Assembly: GCF_001308195.1 (NCBI RefSeq) | Contig: NZ_JXDF01000012.1 | Location: 1-64,000, forward strand | Length of the DNA stretch: 64,000 nucleotides | Direction: 5' to 3' | Origin: Apilactobacillus kunkeei | GTDB taxonomy: Bacteria > Bacillota > Bacilli > Lactobacillales > Lactobacillaceae | Part shown: positions 35,258 through 44,308 of the stretch, piece after piece | Layout: each line of letters begins with the position of its first letter | Position numbering within the stretch: position 1 is the stretch's first letter | Position numbers and translations under genes: made by a program | The notes under the pieces: generated by a model | Database searches by the model: none | Told to the model about the DNA's origin: nothing | Seen by the model: only the letters and a program-made list of their open reading frames with translations

Positions 35258-35485
35258 TTAAGCTAGTTGGCTTAATTGATCTGGTCTAAATCCGGAAATT
35301 GAGTCAATACCATCTGCTTCCACAACTGGTAGTGACATGAATCCTTTTGATTTTAAGTATGAAACATATTCGGGTTCTTCGTTAATGTTTCTTTCAATAA
35401 AATCAATATCGTGTTCGCTTAAAAAGCGCTTAGTCATTTTGCATTGCATGCAATTATTCTTTGAGTATACAGTTACTTGTGCCAT
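35258..35485 (-). CDS. nrdH: Glutaredoxin-like protein NrdH
   Basis: Thioredoxin-fold electron donor for NrdE. 75 residues; redox motif CMQC (C12, C15) and the NrdH signature FRPDQL near the C-terminus. AAAGGGAG precedes the ATG. First gene of the nrdH-nrdE-nrdF cluster, with tandem NrdR-like boxes upstream. Confidence 0.95.
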   Translation of the reverse strand: MAQVTVYSKNNCMQCKMTKRFLSEHDIDFIERNINEEPEYVSYLKSKGFMSLPVVEADGIDSISGFRPDQLSQLA

Positions 35486-35569
35486 GGTATTGCTCCCTTT
35501 CTTTTGACGAAATATGTATTACATTTCAATCGAAATATGTAAGATATTTCCCTTTAATTTATATATAAA

Positions 35570-35597
35570 AGTTTACACCAGAACAGAAAAAAATCAA
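35570..35597 (-). promoter_or_regulatory. Promoter of nrdH
   Basis: On the minus strand TTGATT (35597-35592), 16-bp spacer, TAAACT (35575-35570), about 85 bp before the nrdH start. Confidence 0.5.
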
Positions 35598-35604
35598 ATA
35601 AAAA

Positions 35605-35652
35605 ACACCATATTTAGTGGTCGAAATGTTCCTAATCTACTAGATACAGTGT
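35605..35652. promoter_or_regulatory. Tandem NrdR-like boxes
   Basis: Box 1 at 35605-35620 (ACACCATATTTAGTGG) and box 2 at 35637-35652 (CTACTAGATACAGTGT) match the known NrdR consensus acaCwATATaTwGTgt at about 13 and 12 of 16 positions. Start-to-start distance is 32 bp, about three helical turns, as in NrdR operators. They lie just upstream of the nrdH -35. Confidence 0.65.
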
Positions 35653-35693
35653 CTTAGCGAATTTAAAAATTTTTTACGAGGATCTGATTTGAA

Positions 35694-36299
35694 ATGAACG
35701 AATTTTATTATACACCTAATCCACATGTTGTACACGAACTTCATACATGGAATTTTGATTTATTAAACAACACATTGACCTTTACCACTGATAACGGGGT
35801 TTTCTCAAAAAGAACTGTTGATTTTGGTTCAAAAACTTTAGTTGAAAGTGTTAATTTTGATAAAATTCCAGACGGAAATGTCCTAGATTTAGGATGTGGA
35901 TATGGCCCAATGGCAATCGCTTTAGCCAAGCATCATCCTGACAGAACGTTTGAAATGGTAGACGTTAATAACCTAGCATTAGAACTAGCCGTGAAGAATG
36001 CTGAACAAAATCACGTTTCAAATGTTAAAATTCATAATTCTGACGTTTATGAAAATGTTACCGATAAGTTTGCCGCAATTATTACCAACCCACCTGTAAG
36101 AGCAGGGAAGGATGTTGTTGATGGAATGATTTCTGGTGCAGTTGATCATTTATTATCAAAGGGAACACTAACTGTGGTATTACAAAAGAAACAAGGGGCA
36201 CCATCTGCTAAGAAGTTAATGCAATCATTATTTGGTAATTGTGAAATTATCAGGAAGAACAAAGGTTACTATATATTGGAAAGTGTATTTAATGGATAA
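35694..36299 (+). CDS. Class I SAM-dependent methyltransferase, RsmC-like
   Basis: 201 residues resembling the catalytic half of RsmC, which forms m2G1207 in 16S rRNA. SAM motif VLDLGCGYGP (63-72) and the guanine-N2-type motif NPPVRAG (132-138). The N-terminal pseudo-domain of enterobacterial RsmC is absent, as is usual in Firmicutes. Overlaps the tadA start by 8 bases. Divergent from nrdH. Confidence 0.88.
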   Translation: MNEFYYTPNPHVVHELHTWNFDLLNNTLTFTTDNGVFSKRTVDFGSKTLVESVNFDKIPDGNVLDLGCGYGPMAIALAKHHPDRTFEMVDVNNLALELAVKNAEQNHVSNVKIHNSDVYENVTDKFAAIITNPPVRAGKDVVDGMISGAVDHLLSKGTLTVVLQKKQGAPSAKKLMQSLFGNCEIIRKNKGYYILESVFNG

Positions 36300-36789
36300 G
36301 ACAAACGAATACTATATGAAAGAAGCTTTATTCGAAGCGAAAAAAGCATACATGATAAACGAGGTACCGATTGGGGCAATCGTTGTTAAAGATGGTGAGA
36401 TTATCGGTAGGGGTCATAACCTCCGTGAGTTAAGCAACAATGCTTTGGATCATGCCGAAGTAGTGGCCATTGATGAAGCATGTCGTCTTTTGCATAGTTG
36501 GCGATTGGAAGATTGTGATTTATATGTAACGATTGAACCATGTTTAATGTGTGCAGGAGCAATCATCAATTCCAGAATCAAGAATGTCTACTATGGAGCT
36601 AACGATATTAAGGCGGGTGCCGCCGAAAGTCTATATCATGTGTTAGAGGATAGTCGATTGAATCATCAGGTTAATGTATCTGGTGGATTACTGGCTGATG
36701 ATGCTAAGCATTTAATGAAGTCTTTTTTCAAAGCAGCACGCAAAAGAAGCAAAGAAGCTAAGAAAAAAAGAAATAAACTTGAAAAATAA
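36292..36789 (+). CDS. tadA: tRNA adenosine(34) deaminase TadA
   Basis: Converts wobble A34 to inosine, in bacteria classically in tRNA-Arg(ACG). 165 residues with zinc/catalytic H54-A-E56 and P83-C84-x-x-C87. ATG 36292 overlaps the end of the methyltransferase gene; a longer frame to 36232 is rejected. The Lys/Arg-rich C-terminus suits tRNA binding. tRNA-Leu(AAG) at 11164 is a possible further substrate. SRP RNA and dnaX follow, the usual Firmicute order. Confidence 0.94.
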   Translation: MDKTNEYYMKEALFEAKKAYMINEVPIGAIVVKDGEIIGRGHNLRELSNNALDHAEVVAIDEACRLLHSWRLEDCDLYVTIEPCLMCAGAIINSRIKNVYYGANDIKAGAAESLYHVLEDSRLNHQVNVSGGLLADDAKHLMKSFFKAARKRSKEAKKKRNKLEK

Positions 36790-36814
36790 TCCTGAATAAG
36801 TTAATATAATTATT

Positions 36815-36910
36815 GCCGCAAGGCCTTGAAGCAAAGTTGTGTTTACGAACCGTGTCAGATCCGAGAGGAAGCAGCACTAAGTATTCTACGCTTGTGCTTC
36901 TTGTTTTTTA
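36815..36910 (+). ncRNA. ffs: Signal recognition particle RNA, small bacterial type
   Basis: Contains the conserved SRP core: GTCAGATCC, the GAGAG-type tetraloop region and GGAAGCAGCAC. Outer arms CAAG...GAAGCA and TGCTTC...TTG close the rod and run into a T-tract that ends it. TATAAT at 36805-36810 precedes it. About 90 nt, so no Alu domain. Position between tadA and dnaX is the standard one. Confidence 0.92.
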
Positions 36911-36920
36911 TACAAATAAA

Positions 36921-36953
36921 CTCCTAGTCAAATGCTGGCTAGGAGATTTTTTT
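36921..36953 (+). terminator. Second terminator after SRP RNA
   Basis: CTCCTAG (36921-36927) pairs with CTAGGAG (36939-36945), followed by seven T after one A. Confidence 0.88.
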
Positions 36954-37037
36954 ATCTACGATGTAAAAACGATAATGGAATAATTATTGAATAGAATATA
37001 TAATGTAAGTAACTAGTTTTTTGAAAGGAAGTTTTCC

Positions 37038-38849
37038 ATGAGTTACCAAGCTTTATACCGTGTATGGAGACCGCAACGTTTTGACGATGTGATTGGTCAA
37101 GATGTTATTACCACCACATTGAAAAATGCGATTGTCACCAATCAATTGAGTCATGCTTATTTATTTGCAGGTCCTAGGGGAACTGGAAAAACTTCCGCTG
37201 CGAAAATTTTGGCAAAGGCAATTAACTGTCCAAACCAAAAAGATGGGGAACCCTGCAACGAATGTGAAATTTGTGAAAGCATTACAAATGGAACACTAAA
37301 TGATGTTATCGAAATTGATGCGGCCTCAAACAATGGGGTTGAAGAAATTAGGGATGTTAGAGATAAGGCCAAGTATGCGCCAACTCAAGCAACCTACAAG
37401 GTATACATTATTGATGAAGTTCATATGTTATCAACAGGGGCTTTCAATGCATTGTTAAAGACATTGGAAGAACCACCTGCACACGTTATCTTCATTCTAG
37501 CCACAACCGAACCACAAAAGATTCCGGCTACAATCATTTCACGTGTTCAACGTTTCGATTTTAAACGTATCACCGCAAATGACATCTTAGGCAGAATGGA
37601 ATTCATTTTAAACGATAAAAAGATTGATTATGATGACAAGGCGCTAAAGGTAATCGCCAAAGCCGCAGAAGGTGGGATGCGTGATGCCCTAAGTATCCTA
37701 GATCAAGTATTGTCATTTGGCTTTGATAAGGTTACTTACGAAAATGCATTGCAAGTAACTGGTAGTGTGACTAAGTCACTACTATCAAAATACCTAACCA
37801 ATGTTGTGAACCACGATGTTAAGGATGCGCTATCAGATGTTAGACAAATGCTAGAATCTGGTAAAGATGCAGCAAGATTTGTCGAAGACTTAATTAAGTA
37901 CTGCCAAGACATCTTGTTATACCAACAATCACCTGAAATGGTCGAAGAATCAGAACTAGGTGTGATTGATGAAGAGTTCAAACAACTCACATCAATTGTG
38001 GATGCGAAGAGAGTTTACCGTATGATTGTTGACTTAAACGACATTCAAAACCAAATGAGATACACAATGCATCCAGACGTTTATCTAGATGTATTGACCG
38101 TTAAGCTATCAACCGACAACCAACAAGCTGCTAGCCAAGCACCAGCACAACCACAGCCAGCTGTGCAAACTGCCAGTGCTTCAAATGTTGATAACCAATT
38201 GGTTCAACAATTGAAGGATCAAGTAGCTAGTTTACAAAAACAAGTCGAAGAACTAACCAGGAATGGTGTTGCTGCCAATAAAGGTGGGAATGCTGCTAGC
38301 GAACCTGCCAGAAGGCCTGCTGCTAAGAAACCATCAGGTAGTTCAAGTAATGCTAGGGTTAACCTAACCAAGATTTATCCAGTTTTGGACAACGCCACTC
38401 GTCAAGATTTAACCAACATTCAAAACATTTGGGATGAATTATTAAGTGGACTAGACGTAACCAAGCGAGCATTGATGAATGTTTCTAAGCCAGTTGCTGC
38501 CAGTCATGACGGTGTGGTTGTTTCATTCGAATATCCATTCCTATTCCAAAAGGCAAGTACTGACGAAGAACTACAAGATGCCTTAGGTAATGGATTGGAT
38601 CGTATTTTAAGTTACGTTCCAGACTTTGTCTTTATCCCGGCTGAACAATGGCCAGAAATCAGAAAGGGTTACATCGTTGCCCAAAAGAATAGTGGTAAAG
38701 ATGTTCGAGAAGAATCTGAAAATTCAAGTGTTGAAAATTCAGACCAAAACGATGATAATAATAATGAAAAACAAGACAATGAACCCAAAATAGTTAAACA
38801 AGCAACACAACTTTTTGGTGAAGATATAATAGATGTAAAAGATGATTAA
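37038..38849 (+). CDS. dnaX: DNA polymerase III subunit gamma/tau
   Basis: Clamp-loader ATPase. 603 residues: Walker A GPRGTGKT near 45-52, a zinc site with four Cys near 64-79, DEVHML as Walker B, then a Gln/Ala-rich linker and a C-terminal tau region. No A-rich slippery frameshift site is evident, so only full-length tau may be made. AAAGGAAG precedes the ATG. Heads the ybaB-recR cluster. Confidence 0.96.
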   Translation: MSYQALYRVWRPQRFDDVIGQDVITTTLKNAIVTNQLSHAYLFAGPRGTGKTSAAKILAKAINCPNQKDGEPCNECEICESITNGTLNDVIEIDAASNNGVEEIRDVRDKAKYAPTQATYKVYIIDEVHMLSTGAFNALLKTLEEPPAHVIFILATTEPQKIPATIISRVQRFDFKRITANDILGRMEFILNDKKIDYDDKALKVIAKAAEGGMRDALSILDQVLSFGFDKVTYENALQVTGSVTKSLLSKYLTNVVNHDVKDALSDVRQMLESGKDAARFVEDLIKYCQDILLYQQSPEMVEESELGVIDEEFKQLTSIVDAKRVYRMIVDLNDIQNQMRYTMHPDVYLDVLTVKLSTDNQQAASQAPAQPQPAVQTASASNVDNQLVQQLKDQVASLQKQVEELTRNGVAANKGGNAASEPARRPAAKKPSGSSSNARVNLTKIYPVLDNATRQDLTNIQNIWDELLSGLDVTKRALMNVSKPVAASHDGVVVSFEYPFLFQKASTDEELQDALGNGLDRILSYVPDFVFIPAEQWPEIRKGYIVAQKNSGKDVREESENSSVENSDQNDDNNNEKQDNEPKIVKQATQLFGEDIIDVKDD

Positions 38850-38864
38850 GGAGCTGTTATAGTT

Positions 38865-39182
38865 ATGATGAACGGAATGAACATGGGAAAGATGATGAAA
38901 CAAGTTAAGCAACTACAAAAACAAATGGGTGCTGAACAAGAACAAATCAACAACACTGAATTTGTTGGAAAAGCCCCTGAAGACATGGTAGTTGTTACTT
39001 TCTCAGGTGACCGCAAGATGAAGGACATGAAGATTAAACCAGAAGCATTGGATCCAGAAGACCCAGATATGACTTCAGATTTAGTAATCAGTGCCGTAAA
39101 CGATGCACTTGCACAAATCGAAAAGACTACTCAAGACTCAATGGGTAAGTACACTAAGGGAATGGGAATTCCAGGAATGTAA
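38865..39182 (+). CDS. YbaB/EbfC nucleoid-associated protein
   Basis: 105-residue small DNA-binding protein with Met-rich, helical N-terminus ([20 protein letters not shown]). Dimeric in the family and associated with the nucleoid. The conserved dnaX-ybaB-recR linkage supports a link with recombination. AAGGAG is about 12 nt before the first of two ATG codons. Confidence 0.94.
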   Translation: MMNGMNMGKMMKQVKQLQKQMGAEQEQINNTEFVGKAPEDMVVVTFSGDRKMKDMKIKPEALDPEDPDMTSDLVISAVNDALAQIEKTTQDSMGKYTKGMGIPGM

Positions 39183-39203
39183 TTTAAATAAAGAAGGTTA
39201 ATT

Positions 39204-39803
39204 ATGCAATATCCTGAACCAATTGCTAAGTTGATCGACAGTTTTATGCGTCTACCAGGGATTGGGCATAAGACAGCGATTAGACTGGCATATTTCGTAG
39301 TTGATATGAACAAAGACGACGTTGCCAAGTTCTCTTCAGCTTTGAAGGAAACCAAGGACAAGTTGATGTATTGTTCAATCTGCGGAAATTTAACTGATGA
39401 AGATCCATGTGTTATCTGTCGAGACAAGACGAGAGATCAATCGACTGTTTTGGTTGTCGAACAACCAAGAGACATCATGGTAATGGAAAAAATGAAAGAT
39501 TATCATGGTTTATATCATGTATTAAATGGTGTCTTATCTCCAATCGAGGGAAAAGGACCAGAAGATTTAAATATTAAAAGCCTAATTAAACGTTTGCAAA
39601 GCGACGAAGCAATCAAAGAAGTTATCATTGCCACAAACGCTACTCCTGAAGGGGAAGCAACTGCAATGTATCTATCACGTTTAGTTAAGCCAGCCGGAAT
39701 TAAAGTAACTAGATTAGCGCATGGGTTATCAGTTGGTAGTGATATCGAATATGCTGATGAAATGACGCTTTCTAGAGCCGTTTCTGGTCGAACTGAAATG
39801 TAG
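39204..39803 (+). CDS. recR: Recombination protein RecR
   Basis: 199-residue RecFOR-pathway protein that helps load RecA on SSB-coated gaps. HhH region ([13 protein letters not shown]), C4 zinc finger C57, C60, C69, C72, and a Toprim domain (about 80-175). GAAGG precedes the ATG. Followed 12 bp later by the DUF2508 gene. Confidence 0.97.
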   Translation: MQYPEPIAKLIDSFMRLPGIGHKTAIRLAYFVVDMNKDDVAKFSSALKETKDKLMYCSICGNLTDEDPCVICRDKTRDQSTVLVVEQPRDIMVMEKMKDYHGLYHVLNGVLSPIEGKGPEDLNIKSLIKRLQSDEAIKEVIIATNATPEGEATAMYLSRLVKPAGIKVTRLAHGLSVGSDIEYADEMTLSRAVSGRTEM

Positions 39804-39815
39804 GAGTGAATACTG

Positions 39816-40064
39816 ATGTTAGGATTTTCAAGATTTTCACACAACGTAGGAAAACAATATGATGAATTTCTATTGGATTCTATCGATCGTGCTAAGTACC
39901 AATGGGACCAAGCTACTGAAACCCAAGAAGCCATTTATGAAGTTGACGGGGAAATCGTTGCCCAAACTCGTTTAGCTCGTGAAAAATATTTATTTTTATA
40001 TCGAGAAGCAAGAGAAAGAAAAGTTTCCAACAATCGTATTCAATCTTCTGTTATTGATTACTAA
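39816..40064 (+). CDS. YaaL-family protein (DUF2508)
   Basis: 82-residue, charged, helical protein of unknown function conserved after recR in Firmicutes. Features are an N-terminal KQYDEFLLDSI segment and an Arg-rich C-terminus. No membrane helix or cysteine. Ends the dnaX-ybaB-recR transcript ahead of a terminator. Confidence 0.88.
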   Translation: MLGFSRFSHNVGKQYDEFLLDSIDRAKYQWDQATETQEAIYEVDGEIVAQTRLAREKYLFLYREARERKVSNNRIQSSVIDY

Positions 40065-40098
40065 AGGTGTCTTTATTCTTTGGAATAAGACACTTTTT
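40065..40098 (+). terminator. Terminator after the recR cluster
   Basis: GTGTCT(T)TATTC pairs with GAATAAGACAC (one bulged T), then five T. Confidence 0.85.
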
Positions 40099-40111
40099 GT
40101 TTGTTGTTCAT

Positions 40112-40140
40112 TTGTTGAAACGCATAAATTAAAGTACAAT
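40112..40140 (+). promoter_or_regulatory. Promoter of tmk
   Basis: TTGTTG (40112-40117), 17-bp spacer, TACAAT (40135-40140), 33 bp before tmk. Confidence 0.6.
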
Positions 40141-40172
40141 GAGATAGAAAGATGAAAGTAGGGGTATAGTAT

Positions 40173-40817
40173 ATGGCTGGAAAATTTATCACATTTGAAG
40201 GCACGGATGGTGCTGGTAAAACAACCATCCTGAACATGGTATTAGATTATTTAAAAGAAGAAATGGGCGACAAGTTAGTTACCAGTAGAGAACCTGGTGG
40301 TAACCCAATCGCTGAAAGTATTCGTGAAGTAATTCTAGACCGCAAAAATGTTGATATGGACAAGCGAACCGAAGCGTTATTATATGCAGCGGCTCGTCGC
40401 CAAAACATTGAACAAACAGTGAAACCAGCGATTGCTGACAACAAGTTAGTTATCTGTGATCGTTACCTTGATAGCTCAATTGCATATCAAGGTGGAGGTA
40501 GAGAAATTGGTGAAGATGCAATCAATGAAATGAACCAATTTGCTACCGAAGGCTTTTTACCAGACCTTACTATCTACTTTAATCTTCCAGTAGAAGAAGG
40601 ATTAAAGCGTATTGCTAAGAATAGGGCGGAAGATGAAGTCGACAGATTGGATGTTGAAACAATCGATTTCCATAACCGAGTTCATGCAGCCTACCAACGT
40701 TTAGCAAAGGCTAATCCTCAACGTATCAAGTCAGTTGATGCTACTCAATCAATTGATGCGGTATACCAAAATGTTTTAGAAATTTTGCAACCATATTTAA
40801 ATGAATTTAAAAAATAG
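40173..40817 (+). CDS. tmk: Thymidylate kinase
   Basis: Phosphorylates dTMP to dTDP. 214 residues; P-loop FEGTDGAGKTT (8-18), DR(Y/H) motif CDRYLDSSIAYQGGGR and lid region near 145. First gene of a tmk-darA-holB-yabA-rsmI-thioesterase operon with short gaps. AGGGGT precedes the ATG. Confidence 0.96.
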   Translation: MAGKFITFEGTDGAGKTTILNMVLDYLKEEMGDKLVTSREPGGNPIAESIREVILDRKNVDMDKRTEALLYAAARRQNIEQTVKPAIADNKLVICDRYLDSSIAYQGGGREIGEDAINEMNQFATEGFLPDLTIYFNLPVEEGLKRIAKNRAEDEVDRLDVETIDFHNRVHAAYQRLAKANPQRIKSVDATQSIDAVYQNVLEILQPYLNEFKK

Positions 40818-40831
40818 GGACGTGATTTTGA

Positions 40832-41158
40832 ATGAAACTTTTAATTGTAATTGTGCAAAATAAAGATGCTAACAAACTACAAAACGCATTTGCTAAGAAT
40901 AATGTTCATCAAACCAAGTTATCAACTACCGGTGGTTTTCTAAAGTCAGGAAACACTACCTTTATGATTGGGATAGAAGATGAACGTGTTAATGATGTTT
41001 TAGACATCATTAAAAAGGTTTCAAGTAAGCGTGAACAATACATGACACCTCCAGTTAATTTGGATGGTGGAGTTTCAGACTCATCATATCCAGTTAAGAT
41101 TGAAGTAGGTGGCGCTACTGTAATGGAAATGCCAATGGATAATTTTTATCGATTCTAA
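40832..41158 (+). CDS. darA: Cyclic di-AMP receptor DarA (PstA/YaaQ)
   Basis: 108-residue PII-like trimeric protein that binds c-di-AMP; target process unknown. Characteristic TTGGFLKSGNTTFMIG segment and a C-terminal EVGGATVMEMPM. Lies between tmk and holB; Bacillus yaaR, normally next, is absent. Shows that c-di-AMP signalling is likely present although disA is missing from the radA locus. Confidence 0.93.
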   Translation: MKLLIVIVQNKDANKLQNAFAKNNVHQTKLSTTGGFLKSGNTTFMIGIEDERVNDVLDIIKKVSSKREQYMTPPVNLDGGVSDSSYPVKIEVGGATVMEMPMDNFYRF

Positions 41159-41170
41159 TGGGGGAAGAAC

Positions 41171-42181
41171 ATGACCGAAAATCAAGTGATTGCAGAGACT
41201 GAGAAAAAGCAAAAGCCACTGATGGACAAATTTTTACAAGTGGTGAACAATCACGAATTATCCCATTCTTACCTATTTAACGGTGAAGAAGGGGTCGGAA
41301 AGTTATCATTAGCGTTGTTTATAACAATGAGAATGTTTTGTAAAAACGTTTCCGATGATTCAATGCCCTGTGGACATTGTGATGAATGTCGTAGAATCGC
41401 AGAACAACAACATCCAGATGTTGTCATCATCAAACCAGATGGATTAAGTATCAAGGTTGATCAAATCAGATACCTAAAATCTGAATTTTCCAAAAGTGGT
41501 TTGGAAGGAAACCAGAAGTTCTTTATCGTTTGTGATGCGGAAAAGATGACTACCGGAGCCGCAAACAGCTTATTAAAGTTTATCGAAGAACCTGGTGCTA
41601 ATATAGTTTCGTTTCTACTAACGACCAATAAGAATTTAATACTACCAACCATTATCTCTAGAACCCAAGTGGTTGATTTAAATCCGTTAAACACAAAAGC
41701 GTTTAACGAAGAATTGGCCAACATGGGTGTAATTCCCAGTCAATTTAAAATCATTAAACGACTAACCAACCAAATGTCGACCGTCCAAGCATGGCAGGAA
41801 GACGAATGGCTAACCAAGATTATTTCTGCGATTAGTCAATGGTTTAGTATGCTGGTCCAAAGAGATAAAACTTCATTTGTTTTGGTACAAAGTAATATCA
41901 TGCCGTTAGTTAGTGATAATAGTAAACGCCAAGTAGTGATTGATATGCTGCTATCAATATTTGAAGATGTTTTAGATGCTAAGTATACTGGGAGTAAGGA
42001 TTATAACTTTCCAAAACAAGCCCAAAACATTGAACAACTAAGCGAAAGTATCAATGAGGCCAAACTAATTCAAATTATGGAAGTAATCTTAAACTGCAAC
42101 AACCAAATGGCAGTCAATGTTAGTTTCCAAAATATATTAGAGGCTACTACATTAAAAATTATGAAAATACTAAATAGTTAA
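41171..42181 (+). CDS. holB: DNA polymerase III subunit delta' (HolB)
   Basis: Clamp-loader subunit related to DnaX but with a degenerate P-loop (GEEGVGKLSLA). Zinc-site cysteines are at CGHCDEC and an upstream Cys. 336 residues. GGGGGAAG precedes the ATG. Partner of dnaX (37038) in the same replication complex. ricT, found between holB and yabA in Bacillus, is absent. Confidence 0.93.
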   Translation: MTENQVIAETEKKQKPLMDKFLQVVNNHELSHSYLFNGEEGVGKLSLALFITMRMFCKNVSDDSMPCGHCDECRRIAEQQHPDVVIIKPDGLSIKVDQIRYLKSEFSKSGLEGNQKFFIVCDAEKMTTGAANSLLKFIEEPGANIVSFLLTTNKNLILPTIISRTQVVDLNPLNTKAFNEELANMGVIPSQFKIIKRLTNQMSTVQAWQEDEWLTKIISAISQWFSMLVQRDKTSFVLVQSNIMPLVSDNSKRQVVIDMLLSIFEDVLDAKYTGSKDYNFPKQAQNIEQLSESINEAKLIQIMEVILNCNNQMAVNVSFQNILEATTLKIMKILNS

Positions 42182-42196
42182 ATGGGGTGAAATTGT

Positions 42197-42532
42197 TTGG
42201 AGAAACGTGAATTATATGATGGAATCAAGGATTTAGAATCACAAACTGAATTAATGTTGAGTCAATTTGCTGAAGTGCGAAAAGCATTAACCGAAGTAAT
42301 GGAAGAAAATGCCGAACTAAGAATTGAAAACCAACATCTACATGATTTCATCAATGAACAAAAAGAAAATGTGGAAAACGATAACAAGAAGAGCAGACCA
42401 CGTTCATCTAAATCTCGTGAAAACTTGGAACACTTATTTAATGAAGGGTTCCATGTCTGCATCGAGTTTTATGGATCACATCGTGAAAACGATGAAAGCT
42501 GTATTTTCTGTAATGAAATCTTAAATCGTTAA
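42197..42532 (+). CDS. yabA: Replication initiation control protein YabA
   Basis: 111 residues: N-terminal leucine-zipper-like coiled coil (about 5-55) and C-terminal zinc site (VCIEFYGSHRENDESCIFC). Bridges DnaA and DnaN to restrain initiation in Bacillus. TTG start 6 nt after GGGGTGA. Tightly placed in the holB operon. Confidence 0.93.
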   Translation: MEKRELYDGIKDLESQTELMLSQFAEVRKALTEVMEENAELRIENQHLHDFINEQKENVENDNKKSRPRSSKSRENLEHLFNEGFHVCIEFYGSHRENDESCIFCNEILNR

Positions 42533-42547
42533 TCTGGAGGAGTCCAA

Positions 42548-43426
42548 GTGCAAGAACAACATAGCTTTACCGCTAACCAAGATAAAGGAATATTATATCT
42601 AGTTCCAACACCAATCGGGAACCTAGATGACATGACTTTTCGAGCAATTAAGACACTTAAAGAAGTTGATTTAATTGCCGCTGAAAACCCAAGTCACACG
42701 CAACAATTATTGAATCATTTTGAGATTGATACCAAGAAAATCAGTTTTAGAGAAGATAACAAAGACTACCGAATCGATGAATTGGTACAAACTTTAAATG
42801 ACGGTCAAAATGTTGCTCAAGTTAGTGACGCAGGGATGCCATCAATTAGTGATCCAGGTCAAGAACTAGTGAAAGCATGTGTTGATAATAATATTAATGT
42901 TGTCCCACTTCCTGGAGCAAACGCTGGATTAACAGCACTAATTGCTTCCGGACTGGTTCCACAACCATTTTATTTCTTTGGATTTTTAAATCGAAAGAAT
43001 AGTGACCAGATTAGCGAATTAGAGGAACTTAACCAACATAGTGAAACACTGATTTTCTATGAAGCTCCTCATCGTTTAAACAAAACTCTTAAGAATATGC
43101 AAAAGGTATTTGGTGCCGACCGACAGGCGGTATTGTGCAGGGAACTAACCAAGAAGTTCGAAGAATTCGACCGCGGTAGTATTTCTGAACTAATCGAATG
43201 GACCGAAGCAAATCAAGTTCGTGGTGAGTTCGTGGTAATTGTTGATGGTAATAAGAACGCCACCCAAGAAAACCAGGAACAAGATGAGTTGGCTGGATTA
43301 TCTATCCAAGAACAAGTTGACTTGTTTATTGGTAAGGGCATGAAGACCAATGCAGCAATCAAAGAGGTTGCTAAGCTACACAAAGTAAAAAAACAAGAGA
43401 TTTACAATATCTATCACGAAATCTAG
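42548..43426 (+). CDS. rsmI: 16S rRNA (cytidine(1402)-2'-O)-methyltransferase RsmI
   Basis: 292-residue tetrapyrrole-methylase-fold enzyme, SAM-dependent. Motifs VPTPIGNLDDMTFRA, SDAGMPSISDPGQELV and PLPGANAGLTALIASG are diagnostic. GTG start after GGAGGAG. Follows yabA as in Bacillus, without the intervening trmN6 and yazA. Confidence 0.96.
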   Translation: MQEQHSFTANQDKGILYLVPTPIGNLDDMTFRAIKTLKEVDLIAAENPSHTQQLLNHFEIDTKKISFREDNKDYRIDELVQTLNDGQNVAQVSDAGMPSISDPGQELVKACVDNNINVVPLPGANAGLTALIASGLVPQPFYFFGFLNRKNSDQISELEELNQHSETLIFYEAPHRLNKTLKNMQKVFGADRQAVLCRELTKKFEEFDRGSISELIEWTEANQVRGEFVVIVDGNKNATQENQEQDELAGLSIQEQVDLFIGKGMKTNAAIKEVAKLHKVKKQEIYNIYHEI

Positions 43427-43438
43427 GAGTGAATAATA

Positions 43439-44197
43439 ATGGAAAACCAACCAACTGTTTTTAGTGAAAAACATCGAGTTACCTACTATGAAGCTGACTT
43501 TACCCGTCGTATGACCATTGCGATGATGCTAGATGTCATTATCCTAGCATCAGAAGATCATAGTGATAAGCTTGGTGTCGGCGCTGAATTTGTCCGCCAG
43601 TTCGGAGTTACCTGGGTTGTTATTCAATACGATGTGCATATTAACCGTATGCCAGTGGTTGATGAAAATATCACCATTAACACTAAATCAAAGTCATACA
43701 ACAAGTACTTTGCTTACCGTGAATTCACTATCGAAAGTGAATCAGGTGAAGTGTTAATGCACATGACCGGTTTATGGGCAGCTATGAACTACAAGGAAAG
43801 AAAGATTGCTTCCATTCCAAAGGAAACAGTAGAACCATTTGGTGCTGAAAAGGTGAACCAAGTTCCTAAGATGCCTAAACCACAAAAGGTCCAATACAAC
43901 GAAGAAACTAAACAAAGCTTCCGTGTAAGATATACAGACATTGATTCAAACCAACACGTAAACAATGCTCATTATATGGATTGGATGGTAAACGTCTTAC
44001 CTGCCGACTTCCTAACCAACCATACCCCAACTCATTTCCTATTAAGATACGAAAATGAAGTTAAATATGGATCAACCGTAGAAAGTTACTACGACATGGA
44101 AGAACAAGAAGACGGTTCAATTCTAACTAAGCATGAAATCATGAGTGGCGACAGTCATTCTGCAATTGCCAACATTACTTGGCGCAAAAATGATTAA
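43439..44197 (+). CDS. Acyl-ACP thioesterase (FatA/FatB family)
   Basis: 252 residues with two tandem hotdog folds (about 1-140 and 150-250). Releases fatty acid from acyl-ACP. The second half has the conserved DIDSNQHVNNAHY containing the Asn/His region of the catalytic centre. Found in many lactobacilli; it is the last gene of the tmk operon, 12 bp after rsmI. Chain-length preference cannot be read. Confidence 0.88.
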   Translation: MENQPTVFSEKHRVTYYEADFTRRMTIAMMLDVIILASEDHSDKLGVGAEFVRQFGVTWVVIQYDVHINRMPVVDENITINTKSKSYNKYFAYREFTIESESGEVLMHMTGLWAAMNYKERKIASIPKETVEPFGAEKVNQVPKMPKPQKVQYNEETKQSFRVRYTDIDSNQHVNNAHYMDWMVNVLPADFLTNHTPTHFLLRYENEVKYGSTVESYYDMEEQEDGSILTKHEIMSGDSHSAIANITWRKND

Positions 44198-44206
44198 ATA
44201 TTTTCG

Positions 44207-44244
44207 GGTGTGTTCATTTTTATTATGGAGACACCTATTTTTTT
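44207..44244 (+). terminator. Terminator of the tmk operon
   Basis: GGTGT-g-TTC pairs with GGA-g-ACACC (one mismatch), loop of about 15, followed by T-tract. Confidence 0.7.
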
Positions 44245-44252
44245 GTTATAAT
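44244..44252 (+). promoter_or_regulatory. Extended -10 promoter of tsaB
   Basis: TGTTATAAT, the same extended -10 as for proC, directly after the terminator T-tract. Confidence 0.6.
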
Positions 44253-44308
44253 TTGTTTTAGAATTATTACGTATATTAATAAAGTTATTAGGGAGACGGA
44301 AAAACAGG

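Noticed and set aside
35509-35550. GAAATATGTA repeats as NrdR boxes
   Set aside because: They do not match the NrdR consensus; better boxes lie at 35605-35652.
37038-38849. Programmed frameshift in dnaX producing gamma
   Set aside because: No A-AAA-AAG-type slippery run followed by a stem was found in the frame.
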